DNA from: Pseudomonadota bacterium
GTDB taxonomy: Bacteria > Pseudomonadota > Gammaproteobacteria > Burkholderiales > Burkholderiaceae_C
Direction of reading: 5' to 3'
NCBI GenBank assembly: GCA_021805805.1
Contig: JAJZEB010000001.1
Coordinates: 1-64,000 of the forward strand
DNA length: 64,000 nucleotides
Part shown: positions 26,874-35,894 of the stretch, piece after piece
Numbering within the stretch: position 1 is the first letter of the stretch
How the letters are laid out: every line of letters begins with the position of its first letter
Notes under the pieces: model-generated
Seen by the model: the letters and a program-made list of their open reading frames with translations, nothing else
Database searches by the model: none
Told to the model about the DNA's origin: nothing
Position numbers and translations under genes: made by a program

Positions 26874-26893
26874 CGCCGCGTCGCGGCGCCAGG

Positions 26894-26918
26894 AAAAAAC
26901 GCCGGCGACGCGGCGTTT
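26894..26918 (-). terminator. Intrinsic terminator after ctaE
   Basis: A seven-base stem (AAACGCC with GGCGTTT) surrounds an eight-base loop. On the minus strand it is followed by a run of six T. This fits termination of the minus-strand oxidase transcript just after ctaE. Its position between convergent genes could also slow transcripts from the plus strand. Confidence 0.7.
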
Positions 26919-26940
26919 CCCGGCGCGTCGCCGGCGATGG

Positions 26941-27798
26941 TCAAAGCCAGTACACCAGCACGTACAGCAGCAACCAGACGACGTCGACGAAGTGCCAGTA
27001 CCACGCAGCGCCTTCGAACGCGAAGTGGTGCTCGGCGGTGAAGTCGCCCCGGATCATCCGGCGCAGCACGACGGTCAGCATGGTCGCGCCGAGGAACACG
27101 TGGAAGCCGTGGAACCCGGTCAGCATGAAGAACGTCGAACCGTAGATCCCCGAGCCCAGCGTCAGCCCCAGTTCGGTGTACGCGTGGTGGTACTCGTAGC
27201 CCTGCAGGATCAGGAAGCACACGCCGAGCACGACCGTCGACGCCAGCCAGAAGATCGCCTTGTTGCGATGATTGGCGCGCAGCGCGTGGTGCGAAATCGT
27301 CAAGGTCAGACCCGAACTCAGCAGCAGCCCGGTGTTGATGGTCGGGATCGGCCACGGATCCATCGCGTGCACCGCGGGAATCAGCCCCGACGGACCGACG
27401 CTGGGCCAGGCGGCGACGAAGTGCGGCCACAGGATCTGGCTGTGCAGCGCGCCCAGATCGGGCAGAGCGTAAACCCGCGAGTAATACAGCGCGCCGAAGA
27501 ACGAGGCGAAGAACATGACCTCGGAAAAAATGAACCAGCTCATGCTCCAGCGGAACGAAGTGTCGACCGCCTGGTTGTGCATGCCGCCCTCGCTCTCGGA
27601 AATCGCGCGCCCGAACCAGCGGTACAGCGTGAACACCAGCCACACCAGGCCCAGCGCGAACAGCCACTGGGCGTGCGCGATGCCGTTGAACCAGCCTGCG
27701 GCGCCGAACGCCATCATCACCAGTCCGGTGGCGGCCAGCACCGGGAATGGCGAAGGCGCCGGCACGAAATACCCGTTGTGGTTAGCAGTTGTCGACAT
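26941..27798 (-). CDS. ctaE: Cytochrome c oxidase subunit III
   Basis: This is the 285-residue membrane subunit of the aa3-type oxidase. Seven hydrophobic segments are visible, with the signatures WFIFSEVMFFASFFGALYY, GFHGFHVFLGATML and AWYWHFVDVVWLLLYVLVY. The ATG at 27798 follows GAGGAA and is preferred to one 54 bases upstream. It is 17 bases from the DUF2970 gene in the same operon, and a terminator follows it. Confidence 0.96.
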   Translation of the reverse strand: MSTTANHNGYFVPAPSPFPVLAATGLVMMAFGAAGWFNGIAHAQWLFALGLVWLVFTLYRWFGRAISESEGGMHNQAVDTSFRWSMSWFIFSEVMFFASFFGALYYSRVYALPDLGALHSQILWPHFVAAWPSVGPSGLIPAVHAMDPWPIPTINTGLLLSSGLTLTISHHALRANHRNKAIFWLASTVVLGVCFLILQGYEYHHAYTELGLTLGSGIYGSTFFMLTGFHGFHVFLGATMLTVVLRRMIRGDFTAEHHFAFEGAAWYWHFVDVVWLLLYVLVYWL

Positions 27799-27814
27799 AT
27801 TGACTTCCTCGCGT

Positions 27815-28009
27815 TTACGAATGATCTGTCGGGATGACCCAGTGAATGACAAGCATCAGCAGCCCGACGAACAGGGCTGCCGAGATGAGGCCGGCGACGA
27901 CGACGTGCACGATGTTCAGATTCTGGAAATCCTTTTCACGGTCGCGCGCTTTGCGCACGCCGAGAAAGGCCCAGAAAATGCTACCGAAAGCACGCAGGAA
28001 AGATCCCAT
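27815..28009 (-). CDS. Small DUF2970 membrane protein
   Basis: This is a 64-residue protein with one clear membrane helix near the C-terminus (about 34-58) and an N-terminal amphipathic part with FWAFLGVRKARDREKDF, typical of DUF2970. It is found in oxidase operons of betaproteobacteria just before ctaE. Its function is unknown. Normally ctaG precedes it; here only 39 bases separate it from the small assembly-protein gene. Confidence 0.82.
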   Translation of the reverse strand: MGSFLRAFGSIFWAFLGVRKARDREKDFQNLNIVHVVVAGLISAALFVGLLMLVIHWVIPTDHS

Positions 28010-28048
28010 GATCGCGGACCTGATTTCAACGAGACGATCGCATGGCGC

Positions 28049-28165
28049 TCAAAGCAGCGTCCGCCGCAGCACGTAGCCGACGAACAGCGCGAATGCGATG
28101 CTCAACGTGATCAGCGCCAGACGCACATTCTGGCGCAGCTTGTCGTGACCGGGACGATCCGTCAT
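28049..28165 (-). CDS. Cytochrome oxidase small assembly protein
   Basis: This is a 38-residue single-helix membrane protein (MTDRPGHDKLRQNVRLAL then a helix to YVLRRTLL). Small proteins of this kind lie directly after ctaD in many betaproteobacteria and are annotated as oxidase small assembly proteins. It starts eight bases after the ctaD stop. It is short, so the support comes mostly from context. Confidence 0.72.
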   Translation of the reverse strand: MTDRPGHDKLRQNVRLALITLSIAFALFVGYVLRRTLL

Positions 28166-28172
28166 CGCACGC

Positions 28173-29795
28173 TCAATAACCCAGCACCCGCGTCGCGGTT
28201 TCGTCGAGCTGCGGCGGCGTCTCGAAGGTATGGAACGGCGCCGGCGACGGCACTTCCCATTCCAGTCCGTGCGCGCCATCCCACGGGCGCTGCGGCGCCG
28301 GTTCGCCGCGACCGCGCAGCACCGGAATGACGACGGCGAACAGGAAATAAGCCTGGGCCAGCCCGAAGCCGAGCGCGCCGATCGACGAGATCATGTTGAA
28401 ATCGGTGAACTGCGGCGGATAGTCCGCATAGCGTCGAACCATTCCTGCCATGCCGAGGAAATGCTGCGGCAGGAAGGTGATGTTGAACGTGATCAGCGAG
28501 GTCCAGAAATGGATCCGGCCGGCGCGCTCGTTGTACATCACGCCGCTCCACTTCGGCGACCAGTAGTAGAAGCCCATGAAGATCGCGAACAGCGAACCGG
28601 CGACCAGCACATAGTGGAAATGCGCGACCACGTAGTAGGTGTTGTGCAGTTCGGTGTCGATCGGCGCCGTGGCCAGCACCAGCCCGGAGAAGCCGCCGAA
28701 GGTGAAGACGAAGATGAAGCCGAGCGCGAACAGCATCGGCGTCTCGAAGCTCAGCGAACCGCGGTACATGGTCGCGATCCAGTTGAACACCTTGACCCCG
28801 GTCGGAACCGCGATCAGCATCGTCGCGTACATGAAGAACAGCTGGCCGAAGGTCGGCATTCCGGCGGTGAACATGTGGTGCGCCCAAACGATGAACGACA
28901 GGATCGCGATCGACGCGCTGGCGTAGACCATCGAGCTGTAGCCGAACAGCGGCTTGCGCGCGAACGTCGGCACCACCGAGCTGACGATTCCGAACGCCGG
29001 CAGGATCATCACGTAGACCTCGGGATGGCCGAAGAACCAGAACAGATGCTGGTACAGGACCGGGTCTCCGCCGCCGGCGGCGTTGAAGAAACTGGTGCCG
29101 AAGTGGCGGTCGGTCAGCGTCATCGTGACCGCGCCGGCGAGCACCGGCATGATGGCGATCAGCAGGTACGCGGTGATCAGCCAGGTCCAAGCGAACAGCG
29201 GCAGCTTCATCAGCGTCATTCCCGGAGCGCGCATGTTCAGGATGGTGACGATGATGTTGATCGAACCCATGATCGACGACGCGCCCATCAAGTGCACGGC
29301 GAAGATCACCATGTCCATTCCCATGCCCTGCTGGATCGTCAGCGGCGCGTACAGCGTCCAGCCGACCTGCGGCGATCCGCCCGAGACGAAGAACGACCCG
29401 GTGAGCAGCATCGCTGCCGGGATCAGCAGCCAGAAGCTCAGGTTGTTCATCCGCGGGAAAGCCATGTCGGGCGCGCCGATCTGCAGCGGGACCATCCAGT
29501 TCGCGAACCCGACCATCGCCGGCATGATCGCACCGAAGATCATCACCAAGCCGTGCATGGTCGTGATCGACAGGAACAGCTGCGGATTCAGGAACTGGAT
29601 TCCCGGCTGCGCCAGCTCGGCGCGGATCAGCATCGCCAGAATGCCCCCGCCGAACAGCATGGTCAGCGCGAACACCAGGTACATCGTTCCGATGTCCTTG
29701 TGGTTCGTCGAGAACAGCCAGCGTTTCCATCCGTGTGGTCGTTCGTGGGCATGGTCCCCGGCATGCGCCGGGGCGTGGTCGAGCACTGCGCTCAT
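28173..29795 (-). CDS. ctaD: Cytochrome c oxidase subunit I
   Basis: This is the 540-residue catalytic subunit with haem a and the haem a3-CuB centre. It has about twelve membrane segments. The signature [18 protein letters not shown] carries the cross-linked His-Tyr and a CuB ligand, and [10 protein letters not shown] gives the other CuB His pair. The K- and D-channel regions look normal for an aa3-type A-family enzyme. The ATG at 29795 follows GAGGAGTG; the longer open frame upstream is non-coding. Maturation normally needs CtaG for CuB, which is absent from this cluster. Confidence 0.97.
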   Translation of the reverse strand: MSAVLDHAPAHAGDHAHERPHGWKRWLFSTNHKDIGTMYLVFALTMLFGGGILAMLIRAELAQPGIQFLNPQLFLSITTMHGLVMIFGAIMPAMVGFANWMVPLQIGAPDMAFPRMNNLSFWLLIPAAMLLTGSFFVSGGSPQVGWTLYAPLTIQQGMGMDMVIFAVHLMGASSIMGSINIIVTILNMRAPGMTLMKLPLFAWTWLITAYLLIAIMPVLAGAVTMTLTDRHFGTSFFNAAGGGDPVLYQHLFWFFGHPEVYVMILPAFGIVSSVVPTFARKPLFGYSSMVYASASIAILSFIVWAHHMFTAGMPTFGQLFFMYATMLIAVPTGVKVFNWIATMYRGSLSFETPMLFALGFIFVFTFGGFSGLVLATAPIDTELHNTYYVVAHFHYVLVAGSLFAIFMGFYYWSPKWSGVMYNERAGRIHFWTSLITFNITFLPQHFLGMAGMVRRYADYPPQFTDFNMISSIGALGFGLAQAYFLFAVVIPVLRGRGEPAPQRPWDGAHGLEWEVPSPAPFHTFETPPQLDETATRVLGY

Positions 29796-29884
29796 GGGGG
29801 TGCACTCCTCGGGGAAAGAAAACGGATCGACCCGGCTTATCGGTCTAGGTTTGTGTGGGGGCGCCGGGTCGGGCTTGTACTGCG

Positions 29885-30733
29885 TCAGCTGGTCGCGCCC
29901 GACGGCGGCAGCGCGCCGCCGCCGGCCTTGATCTTGGCGCGTTCGGTCTTGGTCCACGCCTTGTAGTCGTCCAGCGAAACCACCTTGACGACGATCGGCA
30001 TGAACGCGTGGCCCTTGCCGCAGATCTGCGCGCATTGGCCGTAGTAGGTGCCGATCTTGTCGGCCTTGAACCAGGTCGCGCGAACGAAACCGGGAATCGC
30101 ATCGAGCTGCACGCCGAACGACGGCACGTACCAGCCGTGGATCACGTCTGCGGACGTGGTCAGGATGCGGACTTTTTCGTTGACCGGAACGACCAGCGGG
30201 TGGTCGACCTGGAGCAGGTAGTTCTCAGGCTTGGACCCGCTGCTGAAGATTTCGCTGACCGGGGTCGTCAGCGTCGAGTAGAAGCTGATGCCCTTGCCCG
30301 GACCGTCGACGTAGTCGTAGCCCCATTTCCACTGGTAGCCGGTGACCTTGACGGTCATGAACGAGTGCGCGGTGTTCTCCTGCGCGAGCACGATCTTGGT
30401 CGCCGGGATCACCATCCCGATCACGATCAGCAGCGGCACGACGGTCCACGCGACTTCGACCGCGGTGCTTTCGTGGAACTTGGCCGCGACGGCGCCTTTG
30501 GACTTGCGAAACTTGAACACCGAATAGAACATCACGCCGAACACGAGGACACCGATGACCAGGCAGATCAGCATCACCATGTAGTTGGCGTCGCGCTGGT
30601 CGCGGGCGATCGAAGTCACCGGGTGCTGGAAATCGATGCCCCAGTTCTGCGGACCGCCGGGAAGACTCGGCGCCGCGAATGCCTTGGCGACGAACAAGGC
30701 CAAGGCCGCGCTCAGGTAGTGCTTCAGTTTCAT
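29885..30733 (-). CDS. ctaC: Cytochrome c oxidase subunit II
   Basis: This is a 282-residue subunit holding the binuclear CuA site, which accepts electrons from cytochrome c. It has a signal-like N-terminus, two membrane helices (about 48-75 and 92-112) and a periplasmic cupredoxin domain. CuA ligands are seen in [19 protein letters not shown] and [17 protein letters not shown]. There is no fused cytochrome c domain. The ATG at 30733 was chosen because AAGGTG lies nine bases upstream; a GTG 12 bases earlier is less likely. The DUF2244 gene lies 42 bases upstream. Confidence 0.95.
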   Translation of the reverse strand: MKLKHYLSAALALFVAKAFAAPSLPGGPQNWGIDFQHPVTSIARDQRDANYMVMLICLVIGVLVFGVMFYSVFKFRKSKGAVAAKFHESTAVEVAWTVVPLLIVIGMVIPATKIVLAQENTAHSFMTVKVTGYQWKWGYDYVDGPGKGISFYSTLTTPVSEIFSSGSKPENYLLQVDHPLVVPVNEKVRILTTSADVIHGWYVPSFGVQLDAIPGFVRATWFKADKIGTYYGQCAQICGKGHAFMPIVVKVVSLDDYKAWTKTERAKIKAGGGALPPSGATS

Positions 30734-30775
30734 CTTCGATGTCACCTTCGTATGGAAAATCTTCAGGCAGCCGTC

Positions 30776-31270
30776 TCACGCTGCCAGCAAGGCCCGGCGC
30801 AGGTCCCTGGCGAGTTTCTCACGCCGTTCGGAACGCGTGTAGCGTCCGACGAAAGCCTGCCTCCCTGACTCGGATATCGCGACCAGGCCGTTGTCGTGCA
30901 GCACGACCCTGGCCCAGCGCGGATTGAACGCGACGCGCTGGCAACGCCCCGCACACTCCCACTCGACGATCAGAGTCTGCGCCGAAATCGCGACCCGCTC
31001 GCGGTCGCCGGCGTGGCGCGCGTAGATCAGCAGCGCGATGCCCATGCCGATCAGTTCGACGAGTGTGAACGGCGGCACCAGCTTGGCACCGCCAACCCAG
31101 CACAGCACGGCGACGAACAACGACACCAGCGTCAGCGAGATGAAGAACAACAGCAACTGGCCCGGGCTGATCGAACAGTTGCGACGCAGCAGCCAGACGA
31201 GCATACCGTCCTGGCTGGCCGGTCTGCCGAGCAGGCCGTAATCGAAACTGTCCCCCCACTGCGCGCTCAT
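30776..31270 (-). CDS. DUF2244 membrane protein, first gene of the oxidase operon
   Basis: This is a 164-residue protein with two adjacent membrane helices (about 35-80) after LLRRNCSISPGQ, and a C-terminal soluble part with LIVEWECAG and a basic end. This is the DUF2244 pattern, and the gene commonly precedes ctaC in Burkholderiales. Its function is unknown. The start MSAQWGDSF at 31270 was chosen because it gives the family length; upstream in-frame ATGs would add a non-conserved Arg/Ser-rich leader that crosses the promoter. Confidence 0.8.
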   Translation of the reverse strand: MSAQWGDSFDYGLLGRPASQDGMLVWLLRRNCSISPGQLLLFFISLTLVSLFVAVLCWVGGAKLVPPFTLVELIGMGIALLIYARHAGDRERVAISAQTLIVEWECAGRCQRVAFNPRWARVVLHDNGLVAISESGRQAFVGRYTRSERREKLARDLRRALLAA

Positions 31271-31364
31271 CCCAAAGCCCGTCGCGCGTATCGCGCCGAC
31301 AACGTCCCCGCAGGACTCTTGATCTCGCGCAACACGGCTGCTGCGCGAACGATTTAATGGTTTC

Positions 31365-31370
31365 ATTATA
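31365..31370 (-). promoter_or_regulatory. Consensus -10 hexamer upstream of the oxidase operon
   Basis: On the minus strand the hexamer is exactly TATAAT, in an AT-rich patch that stands out from its surroundings. It is about 95 bases ahead of the DUF2244 start. No good -35 box is visible at 16-18 bases, so an activator or an extended promoter may be involved. Confidence 0.5.
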
Positions 31371-31512
31371 GAGATCGGCCCGAGCAGGACTCGTCGCGCG
31401 CTGCCGATTTGGCTCGATTTTGCGCACAATCAACACCTGCCGCCACCTATCTCGATCCGTCTATGCAACACCGCGGCGCCGGAGCCGGCGGCGCGCAGGG
31501 TCCGACGCTGGC

Positions 31513-32382
31513 TCAGCGGCGCGCGCGCGTGCCGCGCAATTGCTCGACGGCGAAGGTCGCGATACCGTCGCGCGCCACGACCGTGCGCGGTCGGTAGGCG
31601 TGGCCGTAAATCAGCTCGAAACTGATCTCGACCGCGCCGTCGGCGCCGCGCAAGGCCTGCTGCAGCAGCCGCCAGCTTCGCGGCGTGCGCAGCCCCGGCG
31701 CCGCCGCTGCGTGCGGCGCACGCCCGAGCGTTGCCAATTCGGCAAGCGCGGCCGCGCCATCGGAATAGCGAAGCCGCACGATCTCCATGTCCATCACCGG
31801 CTCGGCGAATCCCTGCGCGATCAGCAAGTCGCCGACGTCGTGCATGTCGATGAAGTCCGGAACCCGCACGCCGAGCTCGCGCAGCTCGGGTGTGCGCAGC
31901 TCGCGCAAGGTGTCGGGGCCGAAACTGGTGAACATCAGCACCCCGTCGGGCTGCAACGCGGCATGCCAGCCGGCGAACAGCTCAGCCACGTCGGCGGCCC
32001 ACGGCAGCGCCAGGTTGGACCACAGCATCTGCGCGCCGACACACGGCGGCGCGTGCAGCGCGCCGACGCGCACCTCGGTGGGGGCACGCAACGCGCGCAG
32101 CAATCTCGGCGGCACCTGCGCGCGCCGCGCGCGCTCGGCCAGCGCCGCGGCCGGCTCGACGCCGATCAATTGCGCGCGCGGGTACTGCCGACGCAGCAGC
32201 GCCAGGCCGTCGCCCCAGGCGCAACCCACATCGAGCGCCCGTTCCGGCTGCAGCCGCAACAGCGGCAACCGCTCGGCCATGCGGCGTGCGGATTCCTGCC
32301 AGATGAATGGCGCGGCGCTGCGCGCAAGGCGCGCGCGCGCATGGAGCAGGCCGGCGGCTGAATCGGAACGTGTGTCGGACAT
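31513..32382 (-). CDS. BioC-like SAM-dependent methyltransferase
   Basis: This is a 289-residue class I methyltransferase. Motif I is ALDVGCAWGDGLALL and the acidic residue after strand 2 is in LIGVEPAA. The later LMFTSFGPDTLRELR and FIDMHDVGDLLIAQGF resemble BioC, which methylates malonyl-ACP to start biotin synthesis. Many Burkholderiales have such a gene beside comF, as here. No other biotin gene is in the window, so BioC activity is likely but not certain. The start MSDTRSD at 32382 is followed by a normal N-terminus. Confidence 0.78.
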   Translation of the reverse strand: MSDTRSDSAAGLLHARARLARSAAPFIWQESARRMAERLPLLRLQPERALDVGCAWGDGLALLRRQYPRAQLIGVEPAAALAERARRAQVPPRLLRALRAPTEVRVGALHAPPCVGAQMLWSNLALPWAADVAELFAGWHAALQPDGVLMFTSFGPDTLRELRTPELRELGVRVPDFIDMHDVGDLLIAQGFAEPVMDMEIVRLRYSDGAAALAELATLGRAPHAAAAPGLRTPRSWRLLQQALRGADGAVEISFELIYGHAYRPRTVVARDGIATFAVEQLRGTRARR

Positions 32383-32402
32383 CGGTACGAACAGGGCAAT
32401 CT

Positions 32403-32446
<44 letters not shown>

Positions 32447-32553
32447 GCGTGCGGGAATGTCGCGCGCGACGCGCTGCGCACTATAGTTGCTTGGCCGCCG
32501 CGCCGCCTGCGCGACGCGCCATGCCCCGCAGTGCCGACCCGACATTGCCGCGG

Positions 32554-32583
32554 CCCGCAATCGCCCGCAATCGCCCGCAATCG
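32554..32583. repeat. Three perfect 10-bp tandem repeats upstream of comF
   Basis: The unit CCCGCAATCG occurs three times in a row. It shares the string GCAATCG with the 7-bp array 110 bases away, so the two may have a common origin. It lies just before the chosen comF start. Confidence 0.85.
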
Positions 32584-32598
32584 CGAACGAAACGCCAA

Positions 32599-33324
32599 AT
32601 GGCCACGCGACAGCACACGACTTCGGCGTCGTGCAGCGAAGCCCTGCGCAGCACGCTGACGCGCTGGTTGCCGAGGGGACTTTGCCAGCTCTGCGCACTG
32701 CCCAGCCGCTTTGCGCTGTGCGCTGCGTGCCAGGCGCACCATCTGGCCAGCTCCGCCGCAGCACGCTGCCCGCGCTGCGCGGCGCGCATGCCATGCGGCG
32801 CGTGCGCGTTGGCGCCGCCGCCTTTCGCGCGCACGCTGACGCTGGGCGACTATGCACCGCCACTGGATCGCGTGATCGCGCGCCTGAAATTCGGCGCGCA
32901 GCCGGCGCTGGGCAGCTGGCTCGGCGCCGAGCTGGCGCAGCGCTGGGCCGCAGCCCGATTTCCGCTTCCCGATGGCGTGGTCGCTGTTCCGCTGTCCGCC
33001 GGCCGGCTGCGCGCGCGCGGTTACAACCAGGCGTGGGAGATTGCCCGCGGCTTCGCCGCGGCGCTGCGGCTGAACGCCGATGCGACCGTGTTGCGGCGCC
33101 GCCGCGACACCGCGCCACAGGCTTCGCTGCCGCGCGCGCAGCGCGCCGGCAATGTGCGCGGCGCGTTCGTCGCGAGCGCCGTGGCGCGGCGGATGCGGCT
33201 GCTGCTGGTCGACGATGTGATGACCAGCGGGTGTACGCTGCAAGCCGCCGCCGACGCGCTGCTGCGCGCCGGCGCCGCCGAGGTCGCGGTCGCGGTGGCG
33301 CTGCGCACGCCCGCGCCCGATTGA
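32599..33324 (+). CDS. comF: ComF family phosphoribosyltransferase-like protein
   Basis: This is a 241-residue protein. The N-terminal zinc-finger-like region has Cys pairs in CQLCALPSRFALCAAC and CPRCAARMPCGAC. The C-terminal phosphoribosyltransferase fold has RLRARGYNQAWEIA and the PRPP loop LLLVDDVMTSGCTL. ComF/GntX proteins take part in DNA uptake or in use of DNA as a nutrient. The ATG at 32599 gives the normal family length; ATGs at 32521 and 32449 would read through the repeat region and are less likely. Confidence 0.85.
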   Translation: MATRQHTTSASCSEALRSTLTRWLPRGLCQLCALPSRFALCAACQAHHLASSAAARCPRCAARMPCGACALAPPPFARTLTLGDYAPPLDRVIARLKFGAQPALGSWLGAELAQRWAAARFPLPDGVVAVPLSAGRLRARGYNQAWEIARGFAAALRLNADATVLRRRRDTAPQASLPRAQRAGNVRGAFVASAVARRMRLLLVDDVMTSGCTLQAAADALLRAGAAEVAVAVALRTPAPD

Positions 33325-33341
33325 TCCGCCGACTTGCAGTC

Positions 33342-33806
33342 ATGTTCCACATCGTTCTCGTCCACCCCGAAATCCCGCCCAACACCGGCAATGTGATCCG
33401 GCTGGCGGCCAACACCGGCTGCACGCTGCACCTGGTCGAGCCGCTGGGGTTTTCGCTCGACGACCGCCAGCTGCGCCGCGCCGGGCTGGACTATCACGAG
33501 TACGCCGAGCTGCGCGTGCATGCGTCGTGGGACGCGTTGCTGCGCGACGCCGCGCCCGATCCGGCGCGCATGTTCGCGTTCACCCGCCATGCCACCGGCG
33601 GCTTCGCGCAGGCGCGCTTCGCAAGCGGCGACTGGCTGGTGTTCGGCGCAGAGACCAGCGGGCTGCCCGCGGCGCTGCGCGACAGCCTGCCGAACCGGCT
33701 GCGCCTGCCGATGCGCGCCGGGCAGCGCAGCCTGAACCTGTCGAATGCGGTCGCGGTGGCCGTGTTCGAGGCCTGGCGCCAGTGCGGCTACGCCGGCGCG
33801 GCGTAG
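33342..33806 (+). CDS. trmL: tRNA (cytidine/uridine-34-2'-O)-methyltransferase TrmL
   Basis: This is a 154-residue SPOUT-fold methyltransferase that modifies the wobble base of tRNA-Leu. Family signatures are VLVHPEIPPNTGNVIRLAA, HLVEPLGFSLDDRQLRRAGLDY, FGAETSGLP, and the knotted C-terminus MRAGQRSLNLSNAVAVAVFE. It starts 17 bases after comF on the same strand and ends convergent to the fatty-acid oxidation operon. Confidence 0.95.
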   Translation: MFHIVLVHPEIPPNTGNVIRLAANTGCTLHLVEPLGFSLDDRQLRRAGLDYHEYAELRVHASWDALLRDAAPDPARMFAFTRHATGGFAQARFASGDWLVFGAETSGLPAALRDSLPNRLRLPMRAGQRSLNLSNAVAVAVFEAWRQCGYAGAA

Positions 33807-33858
33807 CGGCGTAGCGCCGCACCGGCGGCCCCCTGCGCTTCGGCGACAGCCTGCCCTG

Positions 33859-34623
33859 CTACAAGGCCGAGAAGTCGGGTTTGCGCTTGGCCAGGAAGGC
33901 GGTGAACGCCTCCCTCGCCGCCGGGCCCTTGAGCAGGCGCTCGAAGTCGAGCGCCTCGTCGCGCATGACCTGCTGCACCAGCGCGCGCTGCGGCGCGCGC
34001 ATCAGCGCCTTGGTCGCGCGCAGCGAGGCGGCCGGACGCGCGGCCAGCCTGGCCGCCTGCGCCTGCGCGAAGGCGTTGACCTCGTCGGGCGGCAGCACGC
34101 GGTTGACCAGGCCGAGCGCGAGCGCCTCGTCGGCCGCGAACGGCTCGCCGAACAGCAGCTTCTCGGCCGCCGCGGCGCGGCCGATGCGCTGCGGCAGCAG
34201 CAGGCTGGAGGCGGCTTCCGGGCACAGCCCGAGGTTGACGAACGGCAGCGAGAACAGCGCGTTGTCGCCGCAGTAGACCAGGTCGCAGTGCAGCAGCAAG
34301 GTGGTGCCGATTCCCACCGCCGGGCCGCACACCGCGGCCAGCGCCGGCTGCGGCAGCTCGGCGATGGCGCGCAGGAAGCGGAACACCGGCGCGTCGGCGT
34401 CGGCCGGAGGGCGCTGCAGGAATTCGCCGACGTCGTTGCCCGAGCTGAACATCTCGGCCTGGCCCTGGAACACGACCACGCGCACGCTGTCGTCGACTGC
34501 CGCGGCCTGCAGCGCGTCGGCCAGGCGGGCGTACATCGCCGCCGTCAACGCGTTGCGCTTGGCCACGCGGTTGAAGGTCAGCGTGAGCACGCCGCCTTCG
34601 CGCATTTCCAGGATGTCGTCCAT
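33859..34623 (-). CDS. Enoyl-CoA hydratase/isomerase family protein
   Basis: This 254-residue crotonase-fold enzyme is the last gene of the beta-oxidation operon. The oxyanion-hole segments are SSGNDVGEFL and CGPAVGIGTTLLLHCDLVY. The Glu of classical hydratases is not evident, and the sequence MFSSGNDVGEF is closer to the isomerase-like subgroup. A GTG at 34635 that overlaps the thiolase stop is an alternative start. It probably handles unsaturated or shifted intermediates, but its substrate is not known. Confidence 0.88.
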   Translation of the reverse strand: MDDILEMREGGVLTLTFNRVAKRNALTAAMYARLADALQAAAVDDSVRVVVFQGQAEMFSSGNDVGEFLQRPPADADAPVFRFLRAIAELPQPALAAVCGPAVGIGTTLLLHCDLVYCGDNALFSLPFVNLGLCPEAASSLLLPQRIGRAAAAEKLLFGEPFAADEALALGLVNRVLPPDEVNAFAQAQAARLAARPAASLRATKALMRAPQRALVQQVMRDEALDFERLLKGPAAREAFTAFLAKRKPDFSAL

Positions 34624-34631
34624 CGCCGCGC

Positions 34632-35861
34632 TCACAGGGCCTCGAAGATGCCGGCGGCGCCTTGGCCGGTGCCGACGCACATGGTCACCATGCCGTACTT
34701 GAGCTTGCGCCGGCGCAGGCCGTAGATGGTCGTGCAGGCGCGGATCGCGCCGGTGGCGCCCAGCGGGTGGCCGAGGGCGATGGCGCCGCCCAGCGGGTTG
34801 ACCCGCGCCGGGTCGAGGCCGCAGCTGTCGATCACCGCCAGCGACTGCGCCGCGAAGGCCTCGTTGAGCTCGATCCAGCCGAGGTCGTCGAGCTTCAGCC
34901 CGGTGGCCTTGAGCGCCGCCGGGATGGCCTCGATCGGGCCGATGCCCATGATCTCCGGCGGCACCCCGCGCGAGGCGAAGCCGACGAAGCGCGCCAGCGG
35001 CTGCAGGTTGAAGCGCTTGACCGCGGCCTCCGAGGCCAGGATCAGCGCGCCGGCGCCGTCTGAGGTCTGCGAGCTGTTGCCGGCGGTCACGCTGCCCAGC
35101 CCGGTGGCGCGGCCGCTGGGGTCCTTCGGCGAGGCGAACACCGGGCGCAGCTTGCCCAGCGCCTGCAGCGAGGTCTCGGCGCGCGGCCCCTCGTCCAGCG
35201 AGATGGTGCGGCGGCGCTCGACGATGCGGCCGCCGACCAGGTCCGGGATTCGCTCGACGACTTCGACCGGGACGATTTCGTCGGCGAACTCGCCGGCCGC
35301 GATGGCGGCGATGGCGCGCTGGTGCGACTGCAGCGCGAACGCGTCCTGCGCGTCGCGCGAGACCTTCCACTGCTGCGCCACGCGCTCGGCGGTCAGACCC
35401 ATGCCGTAGGCGATGCCCACGTCCTCGTCGCGGGCGAACACCGCCGGGTTGAATGCCGGCTTGTTGCCGCTCATCGGCACCAGGCTCATGCTCTCGGCGC
35501 CGCCGGCGAGCATGACGTCGGCCTCGCCGACGCGGATGCGGTCGGCGGCCATCTGGATGGCGCTGACGCCGGAGGCGCAGAAGCGGTTGACGGTGACCCC
35601 GCCGACGCTGTTGGGCAGCCCGGCGAGCAGCGCGGCGACGCGCGCCATGTTCATTCCCTGCTCGGCTTCGGGGAACGCGCAGCCGACGACGGCGTCCTCG
35701 ATTGCCGCCGGGTCGAGCCCGGGAACCTGTTTCAGCGCGGCGTGGATCGCCGCGACCAGCAGGTCGTCGGAGCGGGTGTTGCGGAACGCTCCGCGATGCG
35801 ACTTGCCGATCGGCGTGCGCGCCGCGGCGACGATGTAGGCATCCTGCACTTGCTTGGCCAT
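34632..35861 (-). CDS. Acetyl-CoA acyltransferase (thiolase)
   Basis: This is a 409-residue degradative-type thiolase that cleaves 3-ketoacyl-CoA in the last step of beta-oxidation. The active-site Cys is in VNRFCASGVSAIQ, the His in GGAIALGHPLGATGA, and the second Cys in MVTMCVGTGQGAAG. The N-terminus AYIVAAARTPIGK is typical. It follows the multifunctional dehydrogenase by 33 bases and overlaps the downstream hydratase. Confidence 0.94.
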   Translation of the reverse strand: MAKQVQDAYIVAAARTPIGKSHRGAFRNTRSDDLLVAAIHAALKQVPGLDPAAIEDAVVGCAFPEAEQGMNMARVAALLAGLPNSVGGVTVNRFCASGVSAIQMAADRIRVGEADVMLAGGAESMSLVPMSGNKPAFNPAVFARDEDVGIAYGMGLTAERVAQQWKVSRDAQDAFALQSHQRAIAAIAAGEFADEIVPVEVVERIPDLVGGRIVERRRTISLDEGPRAETSLQALGKLRPVFASPKDPSGRATGLGSVTAGNSSQTSDGAGALILASEAAVKRFNLQPLARFVGFASRGVPPEIMGIGPIEAIPAALKATGLKLDDLGWIELNEAFAAQSLAVIDSCGLDPARVNPLGGAIALGHPLGATGAIRACTTIYGLRRRKLKYGMVTMCVGTGQGAAGIFEAL

Positions 35862-35894
35862 TTGATGATTCTCCGTATCCGTGGTCGCGGCGCG

